Assembly (NCBI GenBank): GCA_942493315.1
Contig: OW818690.1
Location: 1,550,001 to 1,614,000 of the forward strand
Direction: 5' to 3'
DNA from: UBA5429 sp942493315
GTDB lineage: Bacteria; Bacteroidota; Bacteroidia; Bacteroidales; WCHB1-69
Length of the DNA: 64,000 nt
Below the pieces are notes generated by a model that saw only the letters and a program-made list of their open reading frames with translations, was not told the DNA's origin and did not search any database. Of the stretch, positions 44,820-56,341 are shown in pieces (the stretch's first letter is position 1; each line of letters starts with the position of its first letter). The position numbers were made by a program, and so were the translations under genes.

Positions 44820-47800
44820 CTATTTATTTACAATCACTTTTCCGGAGAAGAGGATCAACTGATCAGATTTTAATGTGTAAACATATACTCCAGTTGGTGT
44901 ATTTTTCAAGTCCCAAATCCATTGACCTTGAGGATTTTCTATCTCTTTGGTTATTACAGTTTTGCCGGTTTGGTCATAAATGTATAAAATGGCTGGTTGA
45001 TTATATGATTTCATATCCCAAATAAATGATACATAAGTGTTAGCAGGATTTGGCAACACTTTCACAGATGCAATGTAAGGAGTAGTGTTTTTGCCGGCAT
45101 TTGAAGTTGACCCAACTCTTAACATTTTTGGTGGAGCAGGAACATCATCAATGCAAATATGGTATAAGAAGCACAAAATATTTCTGGCTAAAATGGCACC
45201 TCTGTAGTTATTGGAAGATGCATAAATTTCTAATGCAGCTATTTGAGTACTATCCAAATTGTAAATAGTCGTACTATCTAATAAGATTGATTCACGAAAT
45301 AAAATATATTCCCTAAAACTTGAAATTTCAGCAACTTCTTCACTACTAAGTTTTTCTGTATTGTATTCAAGAATATCTAAGTAAAGATTAGCTTGTTCAA
45401 AATTATCCTGACTAAGAGCAATTTCTGCCAAAGAGAAGTAATCACCATAAGAGCCTCTACTTCCCAAGTGATTAATGATATCAGTATAGTTGTAAATGGT
45501 ATCGGAGAATAAAATTTCAGTTTTATAGTTCTGATATTCATCTCTATACGTTTTAAAAGCAGAGAGTTCTTCTTCCAATTCGGTTCTTAATGTTTTCTGA
45601 TTCCAACTGGCTCTAATCAAATTGATCATATACTCTGGAAGAGGATTTGGAATTACTGTTCTCAATTTTTCAAGAAACTCTTCGCTTTTTGTAGCATCTG
45701 GATTAGCAAGACAAATCTCCAAAAATAATGCAGGAGGTAAAAGATTTTTCAATGCAACAGAATAGAGAGCTTCTTGAGATAAATAAGGAGATTTACTCAA
45801 AAGTTCTGTTCTTAATTCCCAGACATCATCTGACCATTCACCTTGAATTAAATCAATTAAAGCATGAGTATTACCGGCATCAATAAGTTGGTTGTAGTTG
45901 TATTTTAAATTTCCATAACTCAATGAGATATCAGATAATTCTGAATTAATGATAGCTGGATATAACCCTGAAATTTTTGAAGGACAAGAATTTTCATATA
46001 ATGCTTCTATAGGTTGTATGGCATAGTATTCAGTTGGTTCAAATAATGGTTCATAATTATTGTAATAATAATTGATAAAAATTCCTTCGTTACTATATTG
46101 TAATACAATATCCTCAGGATCTGTGAATAAGTTATTAGCCCCACTTTTTACATACTCATTATCGATTTTTATCAGATAAGATTGAAAAGGATTTATACCC
46201 GCATATTTTTCTGATTCTATTGATTCAATCCGAATATCTGATAATTGATTCAATTCATTTTCATTACAAACACTAACCAAACCCTCAGATTCATCATTGG
46301 CAGACAAATTTTTATAGTTATGTCCTAAAAATTGTTGACCAATTGTTAAGTGATTAAATTTGTTTTTATAAACGATATTGTTATCCTCTTTATTATTCTT
46401 TATTGTTAACCCTATTTTTTCTAAACTACAGAGAGAATTATCATTAAATACGTTTTCTTCTATTCTAAAACCAGTTGAGTTTTTTAAATATAAACCGGTA
46501 GGTCTGCTAGTTATGTTATTACTATCTTTACCGATACTAAAAATATTTTTTAATATTTTAGGATTATTTACTCCTGATATGAAAATACCATAATCATTAT
46601 TACTAAATTGAGTTGAATTAATTTCAATTAGATTATAATCACCTCCACTACTAGCTACAATTCCATAATCCAACCCTGTAAAAATGGAATTAGATAAAAT
46701 ATCTTCATCAGGACAAATTTCACCCAAATATAATGAAGAATTGCAATTTGGCCCTACTTTGAACCCTGAATTAAAAGATCTTATACCAGTATTGGGATAG
46801 GAAATAAAGAAAGGAATATTTTGTGATAAAGACAATGAAGAATTAAAAGTACAGCCATTGAATGATACACCATTAACTCCATTCAAATAGACATGTGTAA
46901 AAAAATAACTTTGCTCTATAAAAAAATCATTATTTGAATTAAAATTACAATTAGTAATTGATGATCTATTCTTTAAAATGCCATTATTGAAAATATTCTT
47001 ATACGGTGCTAAATATAAGGATATCTTATTATTAGTAAATGATGAATTGGATAGGGTTACAATTCCTCCGGACAAAGGATTTCGACCAAAATCACCAACT
47101 TTAATTCCACAAACGGCATTTGAAATACTGCTATTATTCATTGTTAAGATACCTTGGTTTGGGTTAAACCCAACTTGAGAGCTATTTGGATCTCCTTCAA
47201 TTACAATCCCTTGCCAAGGGAAATCTTCACAATAGTTAGTCAAGGACCCATTATTAATAATTAATTTTCCACCCGGATTTATAATAAAGGAGGCATTAGG
47301 GGTACATTGTATTTGTGATGATATTGTTAATATGCAGTTTGGTTTAACTATATTTACACCTGAAATAATCGAATTTGTATTAATACTTTGAACACCTTCA
47401 AATTCCTGTGAATTATACGATATATTATCTATTGATGTTATAACAACTACTTTGTTGATTTTTTTTGTATAATTATTATGAACAATATTATATGTCACTG
47501 TACCATTTCCTGCTCCAATTGCTTTAACTCTGATTGAAAGCGGTGAAATCTCCTCAATAATTGTAAGATTATCACTTACAGACCAATAAACTTCATCTAC
47601 CCATTCAGGTAAATCAAATTCTGATAAGGTATAAATAGCTTCATCACATAGGTTAATAGTATTATTCCCATCTACTGATTCACCATAAAAAACCGTATTT
47701 ACTACAGCTGCATGGGTATTTAAAAAGCCATAACCATAACAAATATTCCAGTCACCATAAGGGTAATTTGGAATAGTAGTATTTATTGGGATTGTATCTA

Positions 47801-49360
47801 AATAAGTACCTGTAGCTGCATTTGTGTAATAAATATCATTTAAAGGAATAATTAACGAACTAAAGAGAATTTCTTTAATTTGGGAATATGTAAGTTCAGA
47901 TTTGATACTCAACATTAAAGCAATCGTTCCTGCAACTAATGGAGATGAGAAAGATGTTCCTGAAGTTTTACCGTAATAAACGCCACTATTTGCACTTGGT
48001 GGAAACGTTGTTTTAATACCTATTCCAGGAGCTATTAAATCTAAACCTTTACCATGATTAAATGTATTTTCCAATGGGCCATATGAGGTTGCACCCCCTA
48101 CTCCAATAGTATATGAACTTAATGCTGGAAATCTCACATGATGTCCCCAAAATTCGTCAGTATTAGATTCTTCACAACCAATGCACCCAGTAGCACGATT
48201 TCCTGCTGCAAAAACTAGTGGAATACCTTTTCCTCCCCTTCCGTATGTTGCTAATATACTCAAAACAGAATCAAATGCTTGAGATTGAATTGAGACAAAA
48301 GATCCATTAACAATTACACAATTAGAGTCATAAGCTGCTTTTAATGCACGAATAATCCACCCTTCATTTGAAATCCAAACATCAATATTATCTTGAATAT
48401 TATTTGGATTTATTGGTCCCAAAGTAGACTTAGCAGATCTAGCCATTCTTATAGGAAAAACTTTAGAAGTATGAGCAACGCCAATAATACCTTCATTATT
48501 ATTTTCGGCTACAATCACTCCTGTAACCAAAGTTCCATGTTAATCGGATGAATAATGTCCTCCTTGTGAACCTATAATAGATGAATTTGTGGTTGTAGCA
48601 TCAACCCCACCATATATAACATTTTCATTTAAATCAGGATGTAATCTATCAACACCATTATCTAAAACTGCTATTCTTATATTGGGATTACCCGTGGATA
48701 TTTCCCAAGCATTTACCGCATCTATTCCTTTCAATGAATCTGTATATTCCTTTAAATAATACTGTTGTGGATAAAAATCATTATCTTCATATCCACAAAA
48801 TTGTGTAATAAAGTACAAAGAGGGTCTTACAAAATCATATTTTCCGGTTTCAAATAATTGATTAGAAATTGAAAATATATCTCCCGGATTTTCAATTTTT
48901 ATAATAAAAAAAAGTGAAAACAAAGTATCTACTCTTAAAACTGCAAAATTGTTATTAAGATTTGAAAATATTGAATCAATATTTTCATTCATTTTGACCT
49001 TAATAAGTAATGAATTGGAAGGCCAGACAATCATGGAATCTTTATCAATAAATCCGTTCGTAAAAAATTGAAACAATTTTTGGTTTGAAAAAGATTTAAA
49101 ATGTCGTTTTTTTGATTCTTATTATAACGAACTCTGTACAAATTACCACACATAGTATCAACATTGAAGTCATTATTAGATAAAGAATCTAAAAAAACAC
49201 CAATTTCACTTAATTGACAAGTATCTTTAAATTCAAAATAGAGTATAGTGTCAATTGGTTGATAAAAGTCATATTTATCAACTGAATTGTACAAAAACTT
49301 AGTTTGTCCTATAGCAGATAAACTAATTATTACTAATAGAATAAATAAAATGTGTTTCAT
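44820..49360 (-). pseudogene. S8 (subtilisin-like) protease with beta-helix and T9SS domain, broken by a frameshift and an in-frame stop
   Basis: Three fragments form one gene. The signal peptide and prodomain part (ATG 49360) runs out of frame near 49076. A single A missing from the run CCAAAAATTG would explain this, since the next frame continues LFQFFTNGFIDKDSM. The second part holds the catalytic Asp (IRIAVLDNGVDRLHPDL) and stops at TAA 48540-48542, directly before the catalytic His (HGTLVTGV), which is in the same frame. The third part carries the Asn (VFAAGNRATG), Ser (SGTSFSSPLVAG), a right-handed beta-helix (PGGKLIINNGSL, NAVCGIKVGDFG), a conserved helical module and the sorting domain. 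Its start has a strong CGGAGG site 24 bp after the previous gene: an operon. As read it cannot make active protease. Confidence 0.88.
45418..45785. repeat. Near-identical DNA block shared with the second S8 gene (copy A)
   Basis: By eye this stretch matches 51979-52350 with one visible base difference (ATCACC/ATCACT), while the beta-helix regions upstream are strongly diverged. Recent gene conversion or recombination is likely. Confidence 0.8.
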
Positions 49361-49383
49361 TTTTCCTCCGTTTAAATTAATAA

Positions 49384-50874
49384 CTAATGTATTTTAACAA
49401 ACTTTTTGGTTTGAGTTCCAACTTGTAAAAGATAGATTCCTTCTAAGATTGAATTCAAATTAATTTGGGATGTTTCATAAGTTAATATTCCTGATAAAAC
49501 TAACTGACCAGTAATTGAAAATATTTGATAGGGTTGATTTATTAAAGCAGGGTCAACTTTAACTGTTAAAATATCTTGGGTTGGACTCGGATAAATTTGA
49601 AAATTTAAGATTTGATTATTGTCTGAAATACCGGTTTCAGGTGAAAGTTTTACAATCCATACATCATAATCTCCATGATATCCAGTCCACTCTGATGATG
49701 TTATACCCGTTAATATATATCCTTGATCAATTGTTTGTTTAAAGGAATATAGTTCTTCCCTGTGTATTCCACCATAATATTGTTCCCAAATAATATTACC
49801 TGAATTTGACATTTTTAGTAGTAAAAAATCTGCAGAATTATTCGCATTATTTTCACCATAACCACCAACCATAAAACTAGAATCAGAAATAACTTCAACA
49901 GAAGTATACTTGCCGTTATAATTAGTACCATGAAGAGTCCATTCTATCACTCCTGATTCTGAAATATTTAAAATTAATCCGATATATAAATGAGATAGAG
50001 TATCATAAGTTTGCCCAACACCAATGTAACTTCCATCTGAAAGTTGTTTAATACTATAGATTTCTTCATAATAACACCCATAATCAATCTCCCATTCAAT
50101 ATTTCCAACTTCGCTAATTTTCAAAAGCCATATATTAGCAACATTAAATCCATTTAAATATTTTTTGCCTGTGATAAAATATCCTCCATCATTAGTTGGT
50201 ATAATATCATAAAATTTGCTCTTTATTGTATCTCCATAACATCTACTCCATTCTATAATTCCTAAACTATCAATTTTAAAAATCCAACCTTTGATCTCCA
50301 TTTCCGGATTCATTACGTCTCCATCATTTGAATTACTATATCCGGCACATATAAAACTTCCATCATTTATTTGAATCGTTTTGAAAATAACATCTGATGA
50401 ACCGGTTCCACCATAACATTTCTGCCAAATTATTTCTCCGGAACTATCTGATTTGACAATCCATCCATCAGTTCCTCCATGATTATTAGTCACATCACCA
50501 TCGTTTGAACCAGTTGTACCTGATAAAAGGAAACATTGATTTGATATTTCAAGTACAGAATTTATATTATCACTATTACTACCACCATAACATTTTATCC
50601 ATTCAGTTGAATAATTAGCCGAAAGTTTAACAACAAATGCATCACTTTCTCCTTCAGAAGTGGTGTGATTACCAATGGCATCATAATCAATAGATTGGGT
50701 TTCTCCAGCTATAATATAACCATTGCCTGAAGTTAGAAGGATGTTTAGACCATAATCAGCAAAACTTCCACCAAAACACTTTTGCCATTCAATAGCAGGG
50801 TTTTGTGAATACAATGAGAATAAGCTCATTGTAAAAACAATTCCCAAAAAAATGGTTTTTTGTATCATTTTCAT
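49384..50874 (-). CDS. Secreted repeat protein (WQKCYGG units) with T9SS sorting domain
   Basis: 496 residues from the ATG at 50874; MIQKTIFLG two codons later is also possible. Signal peptide ends LYSQ. Units of about 50-60 residues repeat: WxKCYGG, then a DGxFxxxG strand, SNDGDV, and DxWIVKxDSSGxIxWQK. They likely form a propeller. The sorting domain is IYPSPTQDILTVKV, GIYLLQVG, KKFVKIH, with PSPT in place of PNPT. First gene of an operon with the broken S8 protease; its start is about 110 bp downstream of repeated element copy 2. Confidence 0.87.
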   Translation of the reverse strand: MKMIQKTIFLGIVFTMSLFSLYSQNPAIEWQKCFGGSFADYGLNILLTSGNGYIIAGETQSIDYDAIGNHTTSEGESDAFVVKLSANYSTEWIKCYGGSNSDNINSVLEISNQCFLLSGTTGSNDGDVTNNHGGTDGWIVKSDSSGEIIWQKCYGGTGSSDVIFKTIQINDGSFICAGYSNSNDGDVMNPEMEIKGWIFKIDSLGIIEWSRCYGDTIKSKFYDIIPTNDGGYFITGKKYLNGFNVANIWLLKISEVGNIEWEIDYGCYYEEIYSIKQLSDGSYIGVGQTYDTLSHLYIGLILNISESGVIEWTLHGTNYNGKYTSVEVISDSSFMVGGYGENNANNSADFLLLKMSNSGNIIWEQYYGGIHREELYSFKQTIDQGYILTGITSSEWTGYHGDYDVWIVKLSPETGISDNNQILNFQIYPSPTQDILTVKVDPALINQPYQIFSITGQLVLSGILTYETSQINLNSILEGIYLLQVGTQTKKFVKIH

Positions 50875-50984
50875 ATTATTAAAATTTACCATACCAAAAA
50901 CTTTTTTTTAAAATATTAATTTTTAAACTTGTAAGATACAATAATAATAATAAATTAAATATAAATGAAATAAAAATGTAATTT

Positions 50985-51011
50985 TTAACATTCCCCCCCC
51001 TTTTTCCAAAC
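50985..51011 (-). promoter_or_regulatory. Putative promoter with a poly-C/G spacer at the end of element copy 2
   Basis: Minus strand: TTTG (51010-51007), 19 bp, then TAAAAATT. The spacer contains eight consecutive G (C at 50993-51000). Copies 1 and 3 have the same spacer length but mixed bases. Confidence 0.45.
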
Positions 51012-51318
51012 GAGCGCATGATTTTATCTCAAAAATGTTGAGTTTTTTTAATTTATTTTAAAATTTTAATTAAAAACACATCAAAAATTTATATGATTTT
51101 TTAGTTAAAATAGAACAAAAAATGGGTTTAAAAACCAAAATTTTGAAGTTTTCTCATTTTTTGGTGTACTGGTGTGTCAAATAGGCAAGATTTATTTTGG
51201 TTCACAATGTAAAAAGAAGTTTTCTCAATGTATCACAATGTTAATAAATTATAATACAATACTTTGAGTTACCTTTTTTTAACTTAGAGTGACTTTGTGC
51301 TCCGAAAATATAATAAAA

Positions 51319-51348
51319 GGGGCAAAATCCATCTCTGAACTCTGCCCC
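51319..51348 (-). terminator. Terminator hairpin in element copy 2
   Basis: Minus-strand GGGGCA and TGCCCC around an 18-nt loop, then TTTTATTATATTTT, 37 bp after the S8 gene stop. Confidence 0.7.
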
Positions 51349-51384
51349 AATTAGCCTTTAGCCTTTAGCCTTTAGCCTTTCGCC

Positions 51385-54300
51385 CTATTTATTCACAATC
51401 ACTTTTCCGGAGAAGAGGATCAACTGATCAGATTTTAATGTGTAAACATATACTCCACTTGGTGTATTTTTCAAGTCCCAAATCCATTGACCTTGAGGAT
51501 TTTCTATCTCTTTGGTCATGACAGTTTTGCCAGTTTGGTCATAAATGTATAAGATGGCTGGTTGATTATATGATTTCATATCCCAAATAAATGATACATA
51601 AGTGTTAGCAGGGTTTGGCAACACTTTCACAGATGCAATGTAAGGAGTATCATTTTTGCCGGAATTTGATGTTGACCCAACTCTTAACATTTTAGGTGGA
51701 GCAGGAACATCATCAATGCAAATATGGTATAAGAAGCACAAAATATTTCTGGCTAAAATAGCACCTCTGTAGTTGTTTGAAGATGCATAAATTTCTAAAG
51801 CAGCAATTTGAACACTGTCTAAATTATAAATATTGGTACTATCTAAAAAAATGGTTTCTCTGATACTAATATAATCTCTAAAACTAGCAATTTCAGCAGC
51901 TTCCTCTTCAGAGAGTTTTCCATTATTATTTTCAAAAATATCTAAGTAAAGATTTGCTTGTTCATAATTATCCTGACTAAGAGCAATTTCTGCCAAAGAG
52001 AAGTAATCACTATAAGAGCCTCTACTTCCCAAGTGATTAATGATATCAGTATAGTTGTAAATGGTATCGGAGAATAAAATTTCAGTTTTATAGTTCTGAT
52101 ATTCATCTCTATACGTTTTAAAAGCAGAGAGTTCTTCTTCCAATTCGGTTCTTAATGTTTTCTGATTCCAACTGGCTCTAATCAAATTGATCATATACTC
52201 TGGAAGAGGATTTGGAATTACTGTTCTCAATTTTTCAAGAAACTCTTCGCTTTTTGTAGCATCTGGATTAGCAAGACAAATCTCCAAAAATAATGCAGGA
52301 GGTAAAAGATTTTTCAATGCAACAGAATAGAGAGCTTCTTGAGATAAATAGGGTGACTGTCCTAGTAATTCTGTTCTCAATTCCCAAACATCTTCAGACC
52401 ATTCTCCTTGAATTAAATCAATTAAATCATGAGTATTTCCTGCATCAATTAATTGGTTGTAGTTGTATTTCAGATTGCCATAATTATAAGTTATATTTGA
52501 TAATTGTGCATTAATGGTTGATGGATAAAATCCAAATAATTTTGAAAAGCATGGATTTTCTGGTGCTATATCAGGGTGAATAGTTGTCGTACTATAATCA
52601 GTTAGAATTTCAATTGGATTATTCTGGTTGTAATAGTAAAATAAAAAATTAGCATCGTTATTATATTGTAAATCTACAGTTTGATCAGGGGTAAACTTAT
52701 TTCCTGCTGCTACTGTTTGATCTATTCCATTCAAATTATAAGTCATATTTTGGTACATATTAATCCCATTTACTCTCGAATTAGGGTCTTTCGTTACATA
52801 GATATCATATTTATTTATACTTTCATGTTCATTACATAAAGACTTTAATCCCTCATGTGGAAGAGGCCTCCAATAATTAGCTCCTACAAAATTTTGAGCA
52901 ATTTCTAAATCAAAAAACTGGTTTTTATACACAACATTATTGTCTATTCCACTAGATTTAATCTGTAAGCCAAATGGTAAACCTTGAAAGTTAGAATATT
53001 TTGAAAATCTATTTTCTTCAATTCTAAAATTAGAAGCATTTTTAAAGTAAACACCACAAGGATTAGAAATAAAATTGGGACTACTTTTGCCAACGGTAAA
53101 ATCATTATTTAGTAACTTTACATTATCTAAACCGGAAACATAAACTCCAAAATAATTATTACTGAATTGGGTAGAACTAATTTTAACTTGATTCATTGTT
53201 CCTGCATCTTGAATAACAATTCCATAATCCAATCCTGAAAAAACGGAAGGTACATCAACGTAAGGAATGGCACATACTTCACCTGATGCAACATTTGAAA
53301 AACATTTTGGTTGAACCGAAAAACCGGAATTTATCGCAGATATTCCTGAAGAGGCATATCTTCTTACTGATGGATTTAGATTCGTTTGAGTATTAATAAA
53401 ACTACAACCTGTAAAAGAGATTCCATTAACACCCAATAATTTAGCATGTGAATCAAAAAACATTCCTGAAGTATAGAAATCGTTGTTAACCAAAAAATTA
53501 CATTCAGTGAATTTAGATCGATTTGCAAACTCAACATTATTGTTCATGTTTTTATAAGGGGCGAACAATACTGCATTCTTACAGTTTTTAAAAGTAGTAT
53601 TTGTAGCATACACAATACCCCCATTTTTTGATAGATCAGATTGATCGCCTACTTTTATTCCACAAACTGCATTTTCAATTACAGCTCCATTTAATATGAC
53701 AATTCCTTGATTTGTTGCGTTTTGTGAAAATAAACTATTGCCCTTTACTTCAATACCTTGCCATGGTTTAGTAGAACAATAATTTTTTATTGTTCCACCA
53801 TCAATAATTAGTTTTCCACCCGGTTCAACAATAATTTTAGCATTTTCTGTACAAAAAATTGATCCTTTTATTGTTAATGTAGCATTGGTATGTATTTTTA
53901 ATATAGATGGTAACAATCTATTTGAATAATACCAAGTTTGATCATTATTAATATTTAATTGTGAGTTAGGAGTCACTCCTACATTTGCATAAACATTACC
54001 TGTTATTGTAAAGTTTTTTTGATAATAATAAATTAATTCCCCTTGATATAATACAGTAACATTGATAAATCCATTACCAGATTCGATTGGCATAACTTTA
54101 ATTACATTATTATCTATTTGAGTAAATACGATATTTCCACTTGAAGACCATTGAAATTCAAATAAATCAGTTCTATAAATATCACAAATAAAAGTGGATA
54201 TCTCACATGGATTTAATTCATTTTCACCTTTTAATTGATTTGCTCCTCCATAAATTGCTTCACCTACGCATCTAAGTGAATTTATTAATCCATATCCAAC

Positions 54301-55895
54301 ATAATTATTCCAATAACCGTTCTCTTTAAGTATATTAAATGTATAGTTATTAATTTTTTGTGAGGTTTTCTCAATTATATTTTTTATTTGAATGTTGGTC
54401 AAATCTGGATTAATAGTTAACATTAGAGCAACAACTGAAGAAACATGAGGAGCCCAGCAGATGTTCCTGAAAAAGTTGTATCATAATTGGTCTCATTATA
54501 ACCTAATAGACCCATTCTATCAATTGTTGGAATATTTGTACCTGGAGCAACTATAGATAGTTCTTCACCGTATGCACTTGCTTTATGTCCACTCCATGGA
54601 TCACAAGGTTGAGCTTCAGATATCATTATTTCAGAACCAGAACGAATTCCACATTTATCAATTGCACCTACTGCAATAACACAATTATGAGATGCTGGAT
54701 ATGCAATATTTCCACCATCATTTCCTGACCCACCTATAAAAATACATCCTTTTCCATTTCTACCTTCATTATATGCAGTTTCGATTGCATCATTTAAGAT
54801 GCCAGATTCTTCATAAAGTTGGAAACTCATATTGAAGATAGATACATTATTATCTTCGGAAGCAATTTCAATACTTTTTGCAATTTTTCTATGGCTAAAA
54901 ACCTTGTTTTCTGCTCTTTTAAATATTCTAATAGGAAAAATTTTTACATTTGGTGCAATTCCAACAATTCCAATATTATTAATTTCCGAAGAAATAATTC
55001 CTGCACAACATTGACCATGCTTATGATTTTCTAAAGGTCTACCAGTGCCTATTCCAAAAAGATCACAAGTGTATCCATCTAATAAATTTGATATTCCAGA
55101 TGAATTATAAAATTCTTCATGCTGTTCAACTCCATCATCTACAACACCAACAATAACATCAGATTCAATATCATTAAGGTAATCAGATAAAAAAGCCCAA
55201 GCTTTCACCGATTTTATATCCACTCCAATTGTTCCTCCATTTTGTCCATTATTTTCTAATCCCCATTGTAAATTGAAATACTCATTATTAAAATCTAAAG
55301 TTGATGCTTCTGAATAAATATCGGGTTCAGAATAAAAAACTTTAGAAGTATCAAAAATTTCGTTTGCAGCATTTATCATGTCATTTTCATATTTAAAAAC
55401 AATCTTATAAATGTTATTGTATTCATAAGATGCAATATAGTTTTGAAAATTTTGTAGTTTTGGAACTAAATATGATTCATAATATATTGAATCTTTAAGT
55501 CTAACATATATTTCATTTCTGAACCAAATTTGATTATTATTCATTTTTTTAGAAAATGAAATCCAAGAAATATCATTTTGAAATATACTAATTTTTGAAA
55601 TAATTGAATCAAAATTCATTTGTGATAATGTTTCACTATTAACAATTATTATATCATCTTCATTATCTGAAAAAATATTATCTTTTGGATTCTGAAATAT
55701 CGTATCTAAAATTTCAACAATTTCGGTGTATCTATTCATATTATTAACAATAATACTAACAGAATTTGAATCATCTTCAAAGTATTGGGGTTTACCTTTT
55801 ATATAATAGAAACGTGTGTTATTTTGGGAATTAACATTAATAAATATCAATAAAATGATTAATCCAAAAAACAAAGTAAAAAATTTTTTTTTCAT
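51385..55895 (-). pseudogene. Second S8 protease / beta-helix / T9SS protein, frameshifted at the catalytic serine motif
   Basis: The ATG at 55895 starts a signal peptide (FFTLFFGLIILLIFINVNSQ). The S8 domain has Asp (IVGVVDDGVEQHEEF), His (HKHGQCCAGI), Asn (IFIGGSGNDGG) and Ser (FSGTSA). Just after GTSA the frame is lost: GCTGGGCTCCTCAT should read as Ala-x-Ala-Pro-His, and the intended frame continues APHVSSVVALMLTINPDL. One base is missing (or two extra). The rest, to 51385, is a beta-helix (PGGKLIIDGGTIKNYC, NAVCGIKVGDQSD), the helical module shared with the first S8 gene, and the sorting domain. Translation begins one base after the lipoprotein stop, so it is coupled. Confidence 0.88.
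51979..52350. repeat. Near-identical DNA block shared with the first S8 gene (copy B)
   Basis: Partner of 45418-45785. The boundary toward the beta-helix is abrupt: after TTGAGATAAATA the two genes diverge. Confidence 0.8.
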
Positions 55896-55896
55896 A

Positions 55897-56250
55897 TCAA
55901 TTTTTCTTTTCTATACAATTAATATAATAAACATCTTTTCTTAAATCAAGTGTTCTTCCGGAATAAGGGGTTTGTAAACAAATATTAACTAATGAAGTAT
56001 CAGATATTTCAAATTTTGTTGGAATAGTTCCATAAATATGAAAAATTTTATTACTATCTGAAATTAAATGAGCCTTTATTTTTTTATCTTTTATGTAAAA
56101 TGAAGAATCTGTAATATAGGGCTCATCCAAATAGATAAATTGTCCAGTTAAACCACAATCACAATCGTTTTGTTTAACACAACTTGTGAATGTTAATGAA
56201 GTTAGGCTTAACATACAGAATAGAATTCTAAACTTTAATTTCTCTTTCAT
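55897..56250 (-). CDS. Small lipoprotein, first gene of the second S8 operon
   Basis: 117 residues. Signal with lipobox FTSC near residue 24 (ILFCMLSLTSLTFTSC), then a second Cys cluster (CDCG) and a small beta-rich domain. No family is recognised. It ends one base before the S8 gene start. By position it could be an inhibitor, chaperone or anchor of that protease, but no motif supports any of these. The IS4-like element lies 91 bp upstream and has separated it from the repeated element that probably drove it. Confidence 0.72.
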   Translation of the reverse strand: MKEKLKFRILFCMLSLTSLTFTSCVKQNDCDCGLTGQFIYLDEPYITDSSFYIKDKKIKAHLISDSNKIFHIYGTIPTKFEISDTSLVNICLQTPYSGRTLDLRKDVYYINCIEKKN

Positions 56251-56341
56251 AACATTTGGTTTTTTAAATTTTTTCTAACATAATGTTCATTATTGAAAAT
56301 GTTTTTTGAACGGTAAAAATAAGAAAACAAATATTTAATTT

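Larger units (their letters stand above)
50985..51372 (-). repeat. ~390-bp intergenic element, copy 2
   Basis: Intact reference copy between the stop of the second S8 gene and the start of the WQKCYGG-repeat gene. It holds the terminator hairpin at 51319-51348, about 300 bp of AT-rich conserved sequence and the promoter-like end at 50985-51011. It is followed on the right by TTAGCCT words up to the S8 stop. Confidence 0.92.

Noticed and set aside
54819..55034. Plus-strand frames opposite the second S8 gene
   Set aside because: Antisense shadows of the protease coding sequence, without promoter or family likeness.
51385..55895. Programmed ribosomal frameshifting in the S8 genes
   Set aside because: No slippery heptamer is seen at the GCTGGGCTCC site, and the sister gene is broken at different places by a stop codon and an A-run change, which does not fit one mechanism.
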